Below, piece after piece: positions 9,234-17,943 of a stretch of DNA of 44,548 nt. Within the stretch, counting starts at the first letter, position 1. Every line of letters begins with the position of its first letter. The translations under genes were made by a program, and so were the position numbers. This DNA comes from Flavobacterium sp. CF136 (lineage in GTDB: Bacteria; Bacteroidota; Bacteroidia; Flavobacteriales; Flavobacteriaceae), in contig NZ_AKJZ01000111.1 in the NCBI RefSeq assembly GCF_000282055.1, positions 1-44,548 on the forward strand, read 5' to 3'. A model generated the notes under the pieces. It ran no database searches. It was not told the DNA's origin and worked only from the letters and a program-made list of their open reading frames with translations.

Positions 9234-10691
9234 TTAATTCTGTTCTAATTCCTTTTGTGGATGATAACCAAAAAGGTGATGTTCTTTTATAATTTCCGGA
9301 ATACCTGCCGGTAACATATGTTCCCAGCCAGATTTTCCCTGACCAATCATTTTTAAAACTTCGCGGGAGAAGACTTCTAAATTATGCGGATCATAATCAG
9401 CAATATCAACTACTTTTCCATTGAATTTAAAGAATTTATACAACTCTTTCATTCTAGGATGTACTTTTAAGTTGCCAGAATTCATTAAAACTCCATTTTC
9501 ATCCAACATTGGATATAAGAAAACTTTCATGTCACGGTAGAATAATTTTCCAAACGCTTCAAGAATCCCACCACTTAAATGACGGTAGTATTTCTCATCA
9601 AAAATATCAACCAAATTGTTTACACCCATTGCTAATCCCATTCTGGCTTTGGTATAATTAGCAAAATATTCAACTACTTTATAATATTCCTGAAAATTCG
9701 AAATCATTACGGTTTGTCCCAAAGAACAAAGCAATTCGGCCCTGTCCATAAAATCACGTTCATCGATTTCACCATCTGAGCGTAAATTTGAAAGTGTAAT
9801 TTCGAAAACGACCAAGGTATTATCTTTTTCAACTTTGTTTTCTTCGAGAAACATTTTTAATGACTTCTCATACATATCCATGTTTACCTTCGTAACCGGA
9901 CGAAAACTTCCTCTTAAAGCAAGAAGGTTCTTTTTATATAAAATGGCTGCCGGCAAAATGTTTTTTCCTTCAGGATTAAACATTACGGCATCAGTCATTC
10001 CGTTTTTAACCAATTGTAAACTCATTAATCGATTATCAACATCTGCAAAACGTGGGCCTGAAAAGTTGATAGTGTCAATTTCGAGTTGGTCTTTATCTAA
10101 GTGATCATATAAGTAACGAAGTAATCGTTTTGGATCATTGTATTTGTAAAAAGCACCGTAAATCAGGTTTACCCCTAAAATTCCCAGCGTTTCCTGCTGT
10201 AATCGGGCATCAGTTTCTTTAAAACGAATGTGCAGGATGATTTCGTTATAAGCCTCATCAGGCTCTATCTGGTATCGGATTCCAACCCAGCCATGACCTT
10301 TAAATTGTTTTGCAAAATCTATAGTTGCAACAGTATTGGCATAACTGAAAAAAAGTTTATTTGGGTGTTTTTCTCTGCTTAAACGTTCCTCAATAAGTTC
10401 CCCTTCAAAGGTTAGCATTTTTTTGAGTCGGTTTTCAGTAACATAACGTCCATCGCCTTCAATTCCGTAAACAGCATCACTAAAATCTTTGTCATAAGCA
10501 GACATCGCTTTTGCAATTGTTCCCGATGAACCTCCGGATCTGAAAAAATGTCTGACAGTTTCTTGTCCGGCACCGATTTCGGCAAAAGTTCCGTAAATAT
10601 TCTCGTTTAAATTAATGCGTAGGGCTTTGTCTTTTATAGAAGGAATCTGAGCGATGACCTTGTCACCTTTGAGTTTTATTTCTGTACCCAT
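9234..10691 (-). CDS. Conserved protein of unknown function
   Basis: A 485-residue soluble protein with no signal peptide or membrane segment. I recognise it as a protein conserved across Flavobacteriia. Relatives often carry copied labels such as 'nicotinate-nucleotide adenylyltransferase' or 'TonB-dependent receptor', but neither is supported here. No nucleotidyltransferase (H/T)xGH motif and no beta-barrel features are visible. Distinctive stretches are NLNENIYGTFAEIGAGQETV near the N-terminus, FRSGGSSGTIAKAMSAYDKDFSDAVYG, and KGHGWVGIRYQ, all rich in glycine and suggestive of a nucleotide or phosphate site. The gene is divergent from the MBL-fold gene, with a good -7 element at 10714-10721. 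Confidence 0.8.
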   Translation of the reverse strand: MGTEIKLKGDKVIAQIPSIKDKALRINLNENIYGTFAEIGAGQETVRHFFRSGGSSGTIAKAMSAYDKDFSDAVYGIEGDGRYVTENRLKKMLTFEGELIEERLSREKHPNKLFFSYANTVATIDFAKQFKGHGWVGIRYQIEPDEAYNEIILHIRFKETDARLQQETLGILGVNLIYGAFYKYNDPKRLLRYLYDHLDKDQLEIDTINFSGPRFADVDNRLMSLQLVKNGMTDAVMFNPEGKNILPAAILYKKNLLALRGSFRPVTKVNMDMYEKSLKMFLEENKVEKDNTLVVFEITLSNLRSDGEIDERDFMDRAELLCSLGQTVMISNFQEYYKVVEYFANYTKARMGLAMGVNNLVDIFDEKYYRHLSGGILEAFGKLFYRDMKVFLYPMLDENGVLMNSGNLKVHPRMKELYKFFKFNGKVVDIADYDPHNLEVFSREVLKMIGQGKSGWEHMLPAGIPEIIKEHHLFGYHPQKELEQN

Positions 10692-10713
10692 TTTATTTTA
10701 AATAGATTTGTTA

Positions 10714-10721
10714 CAAAGTTA
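10714..10721 (-). promoter_or_regulatory. Putative -7 element for the gene starting at 10691
   Basis: On the minus strand this reads TAACTTTG, a match to the Bacteroidota -7 consensus TAnnTTTG, 22 bp before the start codon. No convincing -33 TTTG was found at the expected distance. Confidence 0.45.
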
Positions 10722-10756
10722 GCAAATTAGGTTTCTAATGAAAGAGAAATAATCCC

Positions 10757-10764
10757 TATTTTTG
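10757..10764 (+). promoter_or_regulatory. Putative -7 element for the MBL-fold gene
   Basis: TATTTTTG matches TAnnTTTG and ends 18 bp before the TTG start at 10783, leaving a short leader. This agrees with use of that TTG rather than a start further in. The -33 box is not obvious. Confidence 0.45.
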
Positions 10765-10782
10765 TAAAAAAATCAAGTTCAA

Positions 10783-11547
10783 TTGAAGATCTATTTTTTA
10801 GGTACCGGTACTTCTCAAGGCATCCCGATTATAGGGGTTGACCATCCTGTTTGTAAAAGCACTGATGTTAAGGATAAAAGGCTTCGTGTATCCATCTGGA
10901 TTACGTGGGACGAGCATTCGTATGTCATAGATTGCGGTCCTGATTTCAGGCAGCAAATGCTGTCTTGCGGGTGCAGAAAGCTCGATGCGATTTTGTTTAC
11001 ACATGAACATGCCGATCACACAGCCGGTTTAGATGATATTCGTCCGTTTAATTTCAGACAGGGCGAAATACCTGTTTATGCACATCAGCGTGTGATTGAT
11101 AATCTCAAAAGCCGCTTTGATTATGTTTTTGAAACGGTTAATAAATATCCGGGTGCACCAAGCGTAAAAACTATTGAAGTAATCAATAACAAACCTTTTG
11201 CAATTGGAGACAAAACAGCAATTCCTGTCAATGTAATGCATGGTGATTTGCAGGTTTTTGGTTATCGTATAGATGATTTCGCCTATCTGACCGATGTAAA
11301 AACTATTGAAAATACAGAAATTGAAAAACTAAAAAACCTAAAGGTTTTGGTTGTGAATGCTTTACGTGTTGAACCTCATGATACACATTTTAATTTGCAG
11401 GAAGCGCTGGATTTTATAAATTTGATTCAGCCGGAAGTAGCCTATTTAACACATATCAGCCACGTTTTAGGATTTCATGAAGAAGTACAAAAACAGCTTC
11501 CGAAAAACGTTTTTCTGGCTTACGATAATTTAGAAATTACCATTTAA
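10783..11547 (+). CDS. Metallo-beta-lactamase-fold hydrolase (PhnP-like)
   Basis: A 254-residue cytoplasmic hydrolase of the MBL superfamily, closest in layout to PhnP-type cyclic phosphodiesterases and RNase Z-like enzymes. It opens with KIYFLGTGTSQGIP. The metal site is HEHADH (the HxHxDH motif) followed by TAGLDDIRPF. Further ligands are the His in NVMHGD, the Asp in AYLTDVKTI, and the C-terminal HISH. The start codon is TTG; no ATG in frame gives the conserved N-terminus. It is followed 12 bp later by a membrane-anchored protein gene, probably in the same operon. The physiological substrate cannot be told from sequence. Confidence 0.9.
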   Translation: MKIYFLGTGTSQGIPIIGVDHPVCKSTDVKDKRLRVSIWITWDEHSYVIDCGPDFRQQMLSCGCRKLDAILFTHEHADHTAGLDDIRPFNFRQGEIPVYAHQRVIDNLKSRFDYVFETVNKYPGAPSVKTIEVINNKPFAIGDKTAIPVNVMHGDLQVFGYRIDDFAYLTDVKTIENTEIEKLKNLKVLVVNALRVEPHDTHFNLQEALDFINLIQPEVAYLTHISHVLGFHEEVQKQLPKNVFLAYDNLEITI

Positions 11548-11559
11548 TTATATTACAAA

Positions 11560-12063
11560 ATGAAAAAATCCTTAATGCTTTATCTTTTTATCCTTGCGAT
11601 ATTAATGAATATTTTTACCTATATGTTTTACAGCAGGGAAGTAAAATTCGGAGAGGAGCGATATGATAAAACAACTAAAAAACTGAGAGACAGCATAAGT
11701 TTAGTTTCAACAAAATTGGCAGAATCAAATTATTTTTCTTTGGAAAATAATGAAAATGCACAAAACTATTTTGATAACAGTGCTTCCGGAGGAAAATTTA
11801 TTCAATACGAAAAACTGATTCCGGTTGTGACCGAAAAATTACTTGACTTAAATTCAAATCCCAATGGGAATCCTTATACAGGACAAGATAAAATTGGAGA
11901 TAAAAAATTTATAATAAATAAAATAAAAATCCTTAACCACAGATGGATTATTGCAGATTATAGCAATGGTGAATTATGGGGAGAAGTATTATTGAAATAC
12001 TTTGTTAACGATGACGAATCGATTGATTTTGAAGTGAATCAGTCGTTGTTGTATCAGAAGTAA
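11560..12063 (+). CDS. Small membrane-anchored protein, function unknown
   Basis: A 167-residue protein with one N-terminal transmembrane helix or uncleaved signal (about residues 5-23, MLYLFILAILMNIFTYMFY), then a charged, coiled-coil-like stretch and a globular domain ending in YFVNDDESIDFEVNQSLLY. No family was recognised. It lies 12 bp after the MBL-fold gene and is probably translated from the same message; a hairpin repeat follows the stop codon. Confidence 0.72.
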   Translation: MKKSLMLYLFILAILMNIFTYMFYSREVKFGEERYDKTTKKLRDSISLVSTKLAESNYFSLENNENAQNYFDNSASGGKFIQYEKLIPVVTEKLLDLNSNPNGNPYTGQDKIGDKKFIINKIKILNHRWIIADYSNGELWGEVLLKYFVNDDESIDFEVNQSLLYQK

Positions 12064-12069
12064 TTTAGT

Positions 12070-12119
12070 TTCAGCCTCGGTTTTTCAGTCGCTAAAAAAA
12101 ACTGAAAACTGAGACTGAA
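12070..12119. repeat. Dispersed hairpin repeat between convergent genes
   Basis: An imperfect inverted repeat (12070-12089 with 12101-12119; arms related to TTCAGNCTCNGTTTTTCAGT) lying between two convergent genes. It shares its ACTGAAAACTGNGACTGA arm with a copy at 17944-17990 and a partial copy near 36115-36138. It may also act as a two-way terminator. Confidence 0.6.
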
Positions 12120-12126
12120 CCGAATA

Positions 12127-12771
12127 CTAATTAAGTAACCAATTCTTAAAATCAAAGAAATTCTGAGGAGCCACACCATGACCAACAGGATATTCTTTAT
12201 AGACTGCAGGAATATTAAGTTTTTCTAAAATTTCCGGCGTTTTTCTAGCCCAGTCAATCGGAATAACCTGATCTACAGTTCCGTGTGATGCGAATATTTT
12301 AAGGTTTTTAAAATCGTTTTTTTCGTAACCTTCTTTGATGATTTCTTTATTAAAATAGCCACTCATCGCAACCACTCTCTGAATTTTTTCAGGATAAGAA
12401 AGTGCTGCAGCATAACTCAAAATAGAACCTTGGCTAAAACCTATTAAAGTAACATTGTTTGCATCAATCGGGTAATTTACAACCAATTCATCAATAAATT
12501 TAGCAATTAAATCACGTGAAGTTTTAGCTTGTTCGTTATCTGAAAATTTGTTTTGGTCAGCATCAAAATTAATAGCGTACCAGGCATATGCGCCGTATTG
12601 CAAATCGTAAGGAGCTCTTGCTGAAATGATATAATAGTTATCAGGAAGTTCAGTTGCAAACGAAAACAAATCGGCTTCGTTACTGCCATAACCGTGTAAT
12701 AAAAGTAAAACAGGATTCTTGTCTAAGATAATTTTAGGTTCTCTTATGTTATATTCTAATGATAAATTCAT
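12127..12771 (-). CDS. Alpha/beta hydrolase, phospholipase/carboxylesterase family
   Basis: A 214-residue serine esterase of the acyl-protein thioesterase/carboxylesterase type. The nucleophile elbow is GFSQGS, the acid is in HGTVDQVIP and the general base in PVGHGVAP. The oxyanion region HGYGSNEAD follows the first strand. The ATG at 12771 is preferred because MNLSLEYNIREP leads straight into the fold; an in-frame start at 12810 adds 13 residues. It acts in the cytoplasm on short acyl esters or thioesters; the natural substrate is unknown. It follows the small membrane protein gene by about 70 bp, on the same strand as the dihydroorotase-like gene. Confidence 0.88.
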   Translation of the reverse strand: MNLSLEYNIREPKIILDKNPVLLLLHGYGSNEADLFSFATELPDNYYIISARAPYDLQYGAYAWYAINFDADQNKFSDNEQAKTSRDLIAKFIDELVVNYPIDANNVTLIGFSQGSILSYAAALSYPEKIQRVVAMSGYFNKEIIKEGYEKNDFKNLKIFASHGTVDQVIPIDWARKTPEILEKLNIPAVYKEYPVGHGVAPQNFFDFKNWLLN

Positions 12772-12843
12772 TTTTTGTTGTAAGTTATTTAAGTCTTCGT
12801 TCAGTATCAATTGAATTTTGACATTGCTATTACTATTGAAATT

Positions 12844-13170
12844 TTATCCTATAGATTTAAACCATTTTTGAAATAATTCTCCAACTAAAGGAATTGGTCT
12901 TGTATGACCTTGTATGGCGCTAAAAATTCCATAAGCCCATAAAACAGAAATACAAATCCACATGGGGAAAGTGATAAAAAAGCTGTCAAAGTTGCTTATA
13001 ATAGCCCCAAATGAAATGAAAGCCAGCGATAATCCCAAAGCCTGACGAATATGGAAAGAAGCAAAACTATTTTTGTTTTCAGAGTTCATAGACATGGCAA
13101 TTAATACACCAACGATTAAAATATAGCTCGTAATTGCGGCAGTTTTTCCCTCTTCGATCGAATTATTCAT
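12844..13170 (-). CDS. Small membrane protein, DUF4870/Tic20-like
   Basis: A 108-residue integral membrane protein with three or four hydrophobic segments. The pattern matches DUF4870-like proteins: an amphipathic start, a helix, then SFASFHIRQALGLSL (the usual 'FHARQA' box before the second helix), a third helix FPMWICISVLWAYGIFSAIQG, and the terminal RPIPLVGELFQKWF. The function of this family is not established. It starts 5 bp after the stop of the dihydroorotase-like gene, so the two are probably translated from one message. Confidence 0.8.
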   Translation of the reverse strand: MNNSIEEGKTAAITSYILIVGVLIAMSMNSENKNSFASFHIRQALGLSLAFISFGAIISNFDSFFITFPMWICISVLWAYGIFSAIQGHTRPIPLVGELFQKWFKSIG

Positions 13171-13175
13171 TGTAA

Positions 13176-14432
13176 TTATTTTGTGTTAACAAGTTGATTT
13201 TGATTTAAAATTCCATAGACAGAACCTTTAATTTCGGTTCCTAAAAATGCAGAATTTTTAGATTTTGAAAGAATGTTTTCTTTTGTAAAAGTTGATTTTC
13301 CTTCTGGTGTAAAAAGAGTAAAATTAGCCTTAGAACCTTCAGCGATTGAGTTATTTTTAATTCCGAAAACTGCTTTTCCAAGTGTTAGCTTTTCAATTAT
13401 GGTTTCTAAAGGTAAAACAGTCAATAAAGCTCCAAAAGCACTTTCAAGTCCAATTGTGCCGTTTTTAGCGGTATCAAATTCCATTTTTTTGAATTCAATG
13501 TCAATCGGATTATGATCAGAAGTAATCATGTCGATTGTTCCGTCAAGAACAGCTTTTACAAGAGCAATTCTGTCGGTTTCAGTTCTTAATGGTGGTGTTA
13601 CTTTATAGCGGGTATCAAAACCTTCCAGCTTTTCATCATTTAAAACTAAGTGATGAACAGCAACACTGCAAGTCACATTCAGGCCTTTAGCTTTTGCTTC
13701 CTTAATCATAGCAGCAGACTTTGCCGTAGAAATTGTCGGAATATGAAGTTTACCTCCTGTATATTCTAGTAAAAACAGATTTCTTGAAATTTGCAATTCT
13801 TCGGCTAAGTTTGGAATTCCTTTCAGGCCTAATCTGGTAGAAACAATTCCTTCGTTTACAACACCATTTCCTTTTATATTGGCATCTTGCGAATAAGAAA
13901 TAACCAAGCCATCAAAATCCTGTACATATTGCAAAGCAATTTTAAGCAGATTGGCATTGTCAAGGCTTTTATTATAATCTCCAAAAGCTACAGCACCGGA
14001 TTTTTTCATGTCAAATAATTCTGCCATATCCTTTCCTTCGCTTGATTTAGTCAAAGCTCCGATAGGGAAAAGTTCTGTTGCAAAACCATTTGCTTTGTTT
14101 TTTACAAAATTGATTTGCGATTGATTGTCAATAACAGGGAAGGAGTTTGGTTGTAAAGCAACACCTGTAAAACCACTTTTTGCAGCGACATTCAATCCGT
14201 TTGCGATGGTTTCCCTGTCTTCGTAACCCGGCTCTCCAAAAGAAACACTGCTGTCAAACCAACCTTGTGAAAGATGAAGATTATCAAACTTTACTTCGAT
14301 TGTATCATCGATATCGAGAATTGAAGTTCCTATTTTTTCTATAATACCATCTGCAATTAAAAGATCAGCAGTCTTGTTATGAAACGGACTTTTTGAATCG
14401 ATAATTTTGGCGCTTCTGATGATTATTTTCAT
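13176..14432 (-). CDS. Dihydroorotase-like protein, metal ligands mostly lost
   Basis: A 418-residue amidohydrolase-superfamily protein of the class I dihydroorotase family (pyrimidine synthesis, carbamoyl aspartate to dihydroorotate). It keeps the family layout: MKIIIRSAKIID start, FGEPGYEDRET, CSVAVHHL, YKVTPPLRTE and SDHNP (D306). The canonical HxH after the first strand is DSSVS (60-64), the bridging histidine segment reads VISYSQD, and the later HxST segment reads LHIPTIST. Four of the usual histidine ligands therefore appear to be missing, while the FGD and SDHNP aspartates remain. Non-catalytic partners of aspartate carbamoyltransferase (PyrC') are known, and this may be one; genuine activity looks doubtful. 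It heads a run with the DUF4870-like gene. Confidence 0.87.
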   Translation of the reverse strand: MKIIIRSAKIIDSKSPFHNKTADLLIADGIIEKIGTSILDIDDTIEVKFDNLHLSQGWFDSSVSFGEPGYEDRETIANGLNVAAKSGFTGVALQPNSFPVIDNQSQINFVKNKANGFATELFPIGALTKSSEGKDMAELFDMKKSGAVAFGDYNKSLDNANLLKIALQYVQDFDGLVISYSQDANIKGNGVVNEGIVSTRLGLKGIPNLAEELQISRNLFLLEYTGGKLHIPTISTAKSAAMIKEAKAKGLNVTCSVAVHHLVLNDEKLEGFDTRYKVTPPLRTETDRIALVKAVLDGTIDMITSDHNPIDIEFKKMEFDTAKNGTIGLESAFGALLTVLPLETIIEKLTLGKAVFGIKNNSIAEGSKANFTLFTPEGKSTFTKENILSKSKNSAFLGTEIKGSVYGILNQNQLVNTK

Positions 14433-14470
14433 ATGTAGATAAATTTATTTTAAATTGGAATCGTAATTTT

Positions 14471-14610
14471 TAAACATATAGAAACATAGATTTTTCTTTT
14501 TTGTGTTAAGGCAAAAAATAAATGATATATCATTTACACATAGCTATGTGAATTTCAAAAAAGTGAAACGCCTTTTTTAAGCTTTAAATATCTATGTTTC
14601 TATGTGTTTA
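14471..14610. repeat. 140-bp nested palindromic element
   Basis: Terminal inverted repeats of 20 bp (14471-14490 and 14591-14610, 19 of 20 matching, arm TAAACATATAGAAACATAGA) enclose inner inverted segments and a perfect 14-bp palindrome CACATAGCTATGTG at 14537-14550. It contains no ORF and looks like a MITE or a REP-type element. It lies between the dihydroorotase-like and BatA-type genes. Its arm resembles that of the element at 16646-16723. Confidence 0.65.
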
Positions 14611-14630
14611 ATTTATATAGAACTTTGATT

Positions 14631-16559
14631 TTACTTCACAAATTTGATGATTGCCATTTCTAAAGCTAAAAATAACAGTGCAAAGATAACAAACCATTTC
14701 CAAATTTGACTGTCAGTTCGCTCTGTTTGTAACGTGTTAAAAATAGTTGAAATAGTATCGGCGGTTTTAAAACCTGAAACTACATTTGTATTTATCTGAC
14801 TTAAATCACTTTCGCTTCGTTTGTAATTGAAGCTCAGGTTTTCTACCCAATTTTTTTTATCGAAAACACTATAATTTCCGGCTGTTTCAGGAAAATCATT
14901 AAAGACTAATTTTACTTTATTATTCAGGATTTGCTGAATTGGAATAAAAGAATCGTCATTTCCTTTTACTTCTAAAATTGCATCTTTCGTTAACAAAACA
15001 TCTGTGAAATAAGGCTGATTATTGCCAATCGTCAATGCATTAACTCCAGTTTTCTGATTGTTCTGACCCATTTTATAAAAAAGAGGAACAATTAACGGCG
15101 ATTGCTGAAAGTTTGAATTCACAGTGTTAATAGGTGCTGAAAAAACAGAAACCCCAGAAACCGGATTTTGAACCATTGTCAAAAATACACTTTGATCTTC
15201 ATAGGATAAAACGGCTGGATATGGACTCGTTATATCAAATGATTTGGCTGTTTTTGGATATTGGAAATTACTTATTTTATTTTCAAAAACGCCGGAAAAC
15301 AAAGGATGATCAAAGTTGATTTTGGTAATTAGTTTGCTTGTATTCTGAAGATTTTTAAACTGAATTTTTCCAAAATTATTTAAAAACGAATTTAGGTTTG
15401 TAACTGAAGTTTTTTCAGAAGGAATGATTACTAAATTTCCTCCTTTTGATACAAACATTTTTAAAGTAGTCTGCAAAGCCTGTGGAATTTCCTCTAATTC
15501 ATTTAAAATAATAGTATTTTGTTTTTCTAAACTATTATAATCTAAACTGCTGATAGAATAATTGTTGAAATTGAATTCTGCCGGAGTGTAAATTCTTGAT
15601 AAGAAATTACTTTTTTCAGGATCACCAATACTGATTACATTCGTTTTTTTAGTTTTCGAAATGCTGAAATAAAGCTTGTTGTCATAAGTCAAACCGTTGT
15701 CTTCAATAGTTACATATCCGTGAAAAATTTCTTTTGGGATCGTAAAATTGATTTTCTTTTTCTTGTTATCAAAATTGATAATCGTTTTGGCAATCAGCTT
15801 ATTCTGATTATAAAGCGCCATCGAAATTGGTTTAAAATCTTCACCATAAGCAGATAAATTTACACTGATTTCGTAAAAATTCTCTAAAGTCTGATTGATG
15901 AAAACGCTGTCAATAGAAACATTGTTTTTTTGCTCAGCTTCAGGAATTATAAAATAAGGTTTCTCTTCAGAATCAATGTTTTTTACATCTTTCTCAGTCA
16001 ACCCAACGGCATCGGTAATAATTACAATATCTTTTTTATGTGCGGATTTATGTGCTTTTATTTTTGCTATTATTGATGAAAGTTCCAGCGGAGTTGCGCT
16101 GTAGCTTAAATTTTGTAAAGCACTTTTAGATGATTTAATATCTGTATTCCAGTAGTTTTCGGTATTGGTAAGTAATGAAAATTGAGCACTTTCGGGTGTG
16201 TTTTCCAATAATTCCTGAACGGCACGTTTTAGTAATTCGCCTTTTTTACCTTTTGCCTGCATACTAAATGAATTATCCAGAACGATATACATTTCATTTG
16301 CAGCATTTTTACTGTCTTTTGCTTCGAAAAAAGGCTGGGCAAAAGCCAAAATAATACAGGTAAGCAGTAATAAACGTGTTGCTAATAATAATCTCTTTTT
16401 AATTTTTGAGCTTTTACGAGTCTGAACAGCAAGTTCTTTTAAGAAGCGGACATTCGTGAAATAAGAGGTTTTAAAACGTCGTAATTGAAATAAATGAACC
16501 AAAATTGGAACAATCAATAAAAACAGAAAGTATAGAATTTCGGGTTGTTTAAAATGCAT
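14631..16559 (-). CDS. BatA-type membrane protein with VWA-like domain
   Basis: A 642-residue inner-membrane protein. The N-terminal ~80 residues are the BatA/aerotolerance double-helix domain: MHFKQPEILYFLFLLIVPIL, a basic FQLRRFKTSYF linker with KELAVQTRK, and a second helix RLLLLTCIILAFAQPFF. A von Willebrand A-like domain follows with an intact MIDAS start, VLDNSFSM. The long middle part is mainly beta, probably periplasmic. A last helix (WKWFVIFALLFLALEMAII) anchors the C-terminus. Such proteins belong to Bacteroidota Bat-like systems, but the usual MoxR ATPase and other Bat genes are absent here. The function is not established. A -7-like element (TATTTTTG on the minus strand, 16609-16616) lies upstream. 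Confidence 0.85.
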   Translation of the reverse strand: MHFKQPEILYFLFLLIVPILVHLFQLRRFKTSYFTNVRFLKELAVQTRKSSKIKKRLLLATRLLLLTCIILAFAQPFFEAKDSKNAANEMYIVLDNSFSMQAKGKKGELLKRAVQELLENTPESAQFSLLTNTENYWNTDIKSSKSALQNLSYSATPLELSSIIAKIKAHKSAHKKDIVIITDAVGLTEKDVKNIDSEEKPYFIIPEAEQKNNVSIDSVFINQTLENFYEISVNLSAYGEDFKPISMALYNQNKLIAKTIINFDNKKKKINFTIPKEIFHGYVTIEDNGLTYDNKLYFSISKTKKTNVISIGDPEKSNFLSRIYTPAEFNFNNYSISSLDYNSLEKQNTIILNELEEIPQALQTTLKMFVSKGGNLVIIPSEKTSVTNLNSFLNNFGKIQFKNLQNTSKLITKINFDHPLFSGVFENKISNFQYPKTAKSFDITSPYPAVLSYEDQSVFLTMVQNPVSGVSVFSAPINTVNSNFQQSPLIVPLFYKMGQNNQKTGVNALTIGNNQPYFTDVLLTKDAILEVKGNDDSFIPIQQILNNKVKLVFNDFPETAGNYSVFDKKNWVENLSFNYKRSESDLSQINTNVVSGFKTADTISTIFNTLQTERTDSQIWKWFVIFALLFLALEMAIIKFVK

Positions 16560-16645
16560 TCTGGCTTTGATTTACTTCACTACGTTTTATTTTTCGTGAA
16601 GACGCTGTCAAAAATACAAATTTGTTTTCAATTTTTTTTTGTTTA

Positions 16646-16723
16646 ACCATATAAGTAACATAAGTTCATTTAAATTAGTTTTGCTAAAGCTGTGCTTATA
16701 ATTACTTACATGACTTATATGGT
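16646..16723. repeat. 78-bp palindromic element
   Basis: Inverted repeats at 16646-16665 and 16704-16723 (arm ACCATATAAGTAACATAAGT, about 17 of 20 pairing) within the divergent region between the BatA-type and lactonase genes. The arm shares the pattern CATATA-RR-W-AACATA-RR-T with the element at 14471-14610. Confidence 0.6.
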
Positions 16724-16817
16724 AAATAATCCTAAAAATGTAAGTTTTCTAATTTTATTTGTAATGATGAAAAAGATATTAATGTGTATTTTAGCTAATT
16801 AAATAAAACAAAAAAAT

Positions 16818-17930
16818 ATGAAAAGAATATATCTGGTACTATTTTCAGCTTTGGTAATTACAACTTCAAAAGCCCAGAATAAATTTAACTTATTGGTTGG
16901 AACATATACCAATACTTGTCAGAGTAACGGAATTTATGTTTACGAATTTGATGCCGCTTCCGGAGATTTTAAATTAAAAAATTCTTCAGAAAATGCTGTG
17001 AGTCCAAGTTATTTGTCAGTTTCTGCAGATAATAAGTTTATTTATGCCGTGAACGAAAACGGAACCCAAAGTACAGTAAGCGCTTTTGGTTTCGATTCTA
17101 AAACAGGAAAAATAAATTTTATAAATAAAAATGCTGCTTTAGGAGCTGATCCCTGTCATTTGATTAATGATGATAAAAATGTTATCGTTGCTAATTATTC
17201 GGGTGGAAATATTGTAGTTTTTAAGAAAAAAACTGACGGAAGTATTTCTGAAGTACAACAGGTAATTCAGCATGAAGGTAAAGGACCAAATGAAGCACGT
17301 CAGGAAAAAGCCCATGTGCACATGGTAGCTTTTTCTCCCGATAAAAAGTTTGTTTTAGCTAATGATTTAGGCTTGGATAAAGTTTTTATTTATAAATATA
17401 ATCCAGGTGCAGCACATGAAGTTTTATCATTAAAAGGAAGTGTTGATGTTAAAAAAGGAAGCGGACCAAGACATTTAACTTTTAGCAAAGATGGAAAATT
17501 TGTGTATTTGCTGCAGGAATTAGACGGAACACTGACTACTTTCGCTTACGATAAAACTGGAAGTCTAAAACTTTTGAATGAAATCAATATTATTCCCAAA
17601 GGATTTAAAGGAGCAAATAGTTCAGCAGCTATAAAAATTTCGCCTGATGGTAAATTTTTATATGTTTCTGACCGGGGTGATGTAAACTCGATTTCAGTGT
17701 ATAAAATTCTTAAAAACGGAAGCCTGGAATTGGTGGAACAAGTAAATACTTCAGGAAAAGGACCAAGGGATTTTGCTATAGATCCGTCAGGAAATTACCT
17801 TTTAACGGGACATCAATATACGAATGATATCGTTGTTTTTAAAAGAGATAAAACTACAGGAAAGCTTACAGATACTGGAAAAAGAATCAAATTGTGTTCG
17901 CCTGTTGGATTGGTTTTTACGAAGATTTAG
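16818..17930 (+). CDS. Secreted lactonase family protein
   Basis: A 370-residue seven-bladed beta-propeller of the lactonase family (PF10282, which includes E. coli 6-phosphogluconolactonase Pgl). A signal peptide (residues 1-19, ending TSKAQ) sends it out of the cytoplasm, so a pentose-phosphate role is unlikely. Blade motifs repeat through the protein: NFLLVGTYT-like start, PSYLSVSADNKFIYAVNE, PCHLINDDKNVIVANY, HVHMVAFSPDKKFVLAND, GPRHLTFSKDGKFVYLLQE and GPRDFAIDPSGNYLL. The conserved HVH and the GPRH arginine-histidine pair are the residues expected at the active site. It is monocistronic and converges on the helicase gene. Confidence 0.88.
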   Translation: MKRIYLVLFSALVITTSKAQNKFNLLVGTYTNTCQSNGIYVYEFDAASGDFKLKNSSENAVSPSYLSVSADNKFIYAVNENGTQSTVSAFGFDSKTGKINFINKNAALGADPCHLINDDKNVIVANYSGGNIVVFKKKTDGSISEVQQVIQHEGKGPNEARQEKAHVHMVAFSPDKKFVLANDLGLDKVFIYKYNPGAAHEVLSLKGSVDVKKGSGPRHLTFSKDGKFVYLLQELDGTLTTFAYDKTGSLKLLNEINIIPKGFKGANSSAAIKISPDGKFLYVSDRGDVNSISVYKILKNGSLELVEQVNTSGKGPRDFAIDPSGNYLLTGHQYTNDIVVFKRDKTTGKLTDTGKRIKLCSPVGLVFTKI

Positions 17931-17943
17931 AAAGTTTTTAGTC

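Noticed and set aside
6308..10691. An NAD-synthesis cluster made of pncB and the 9234-10691 gene
   Set aside because: The second gene has no adenylyltransferase motif, and two unrelated genes lie between them.
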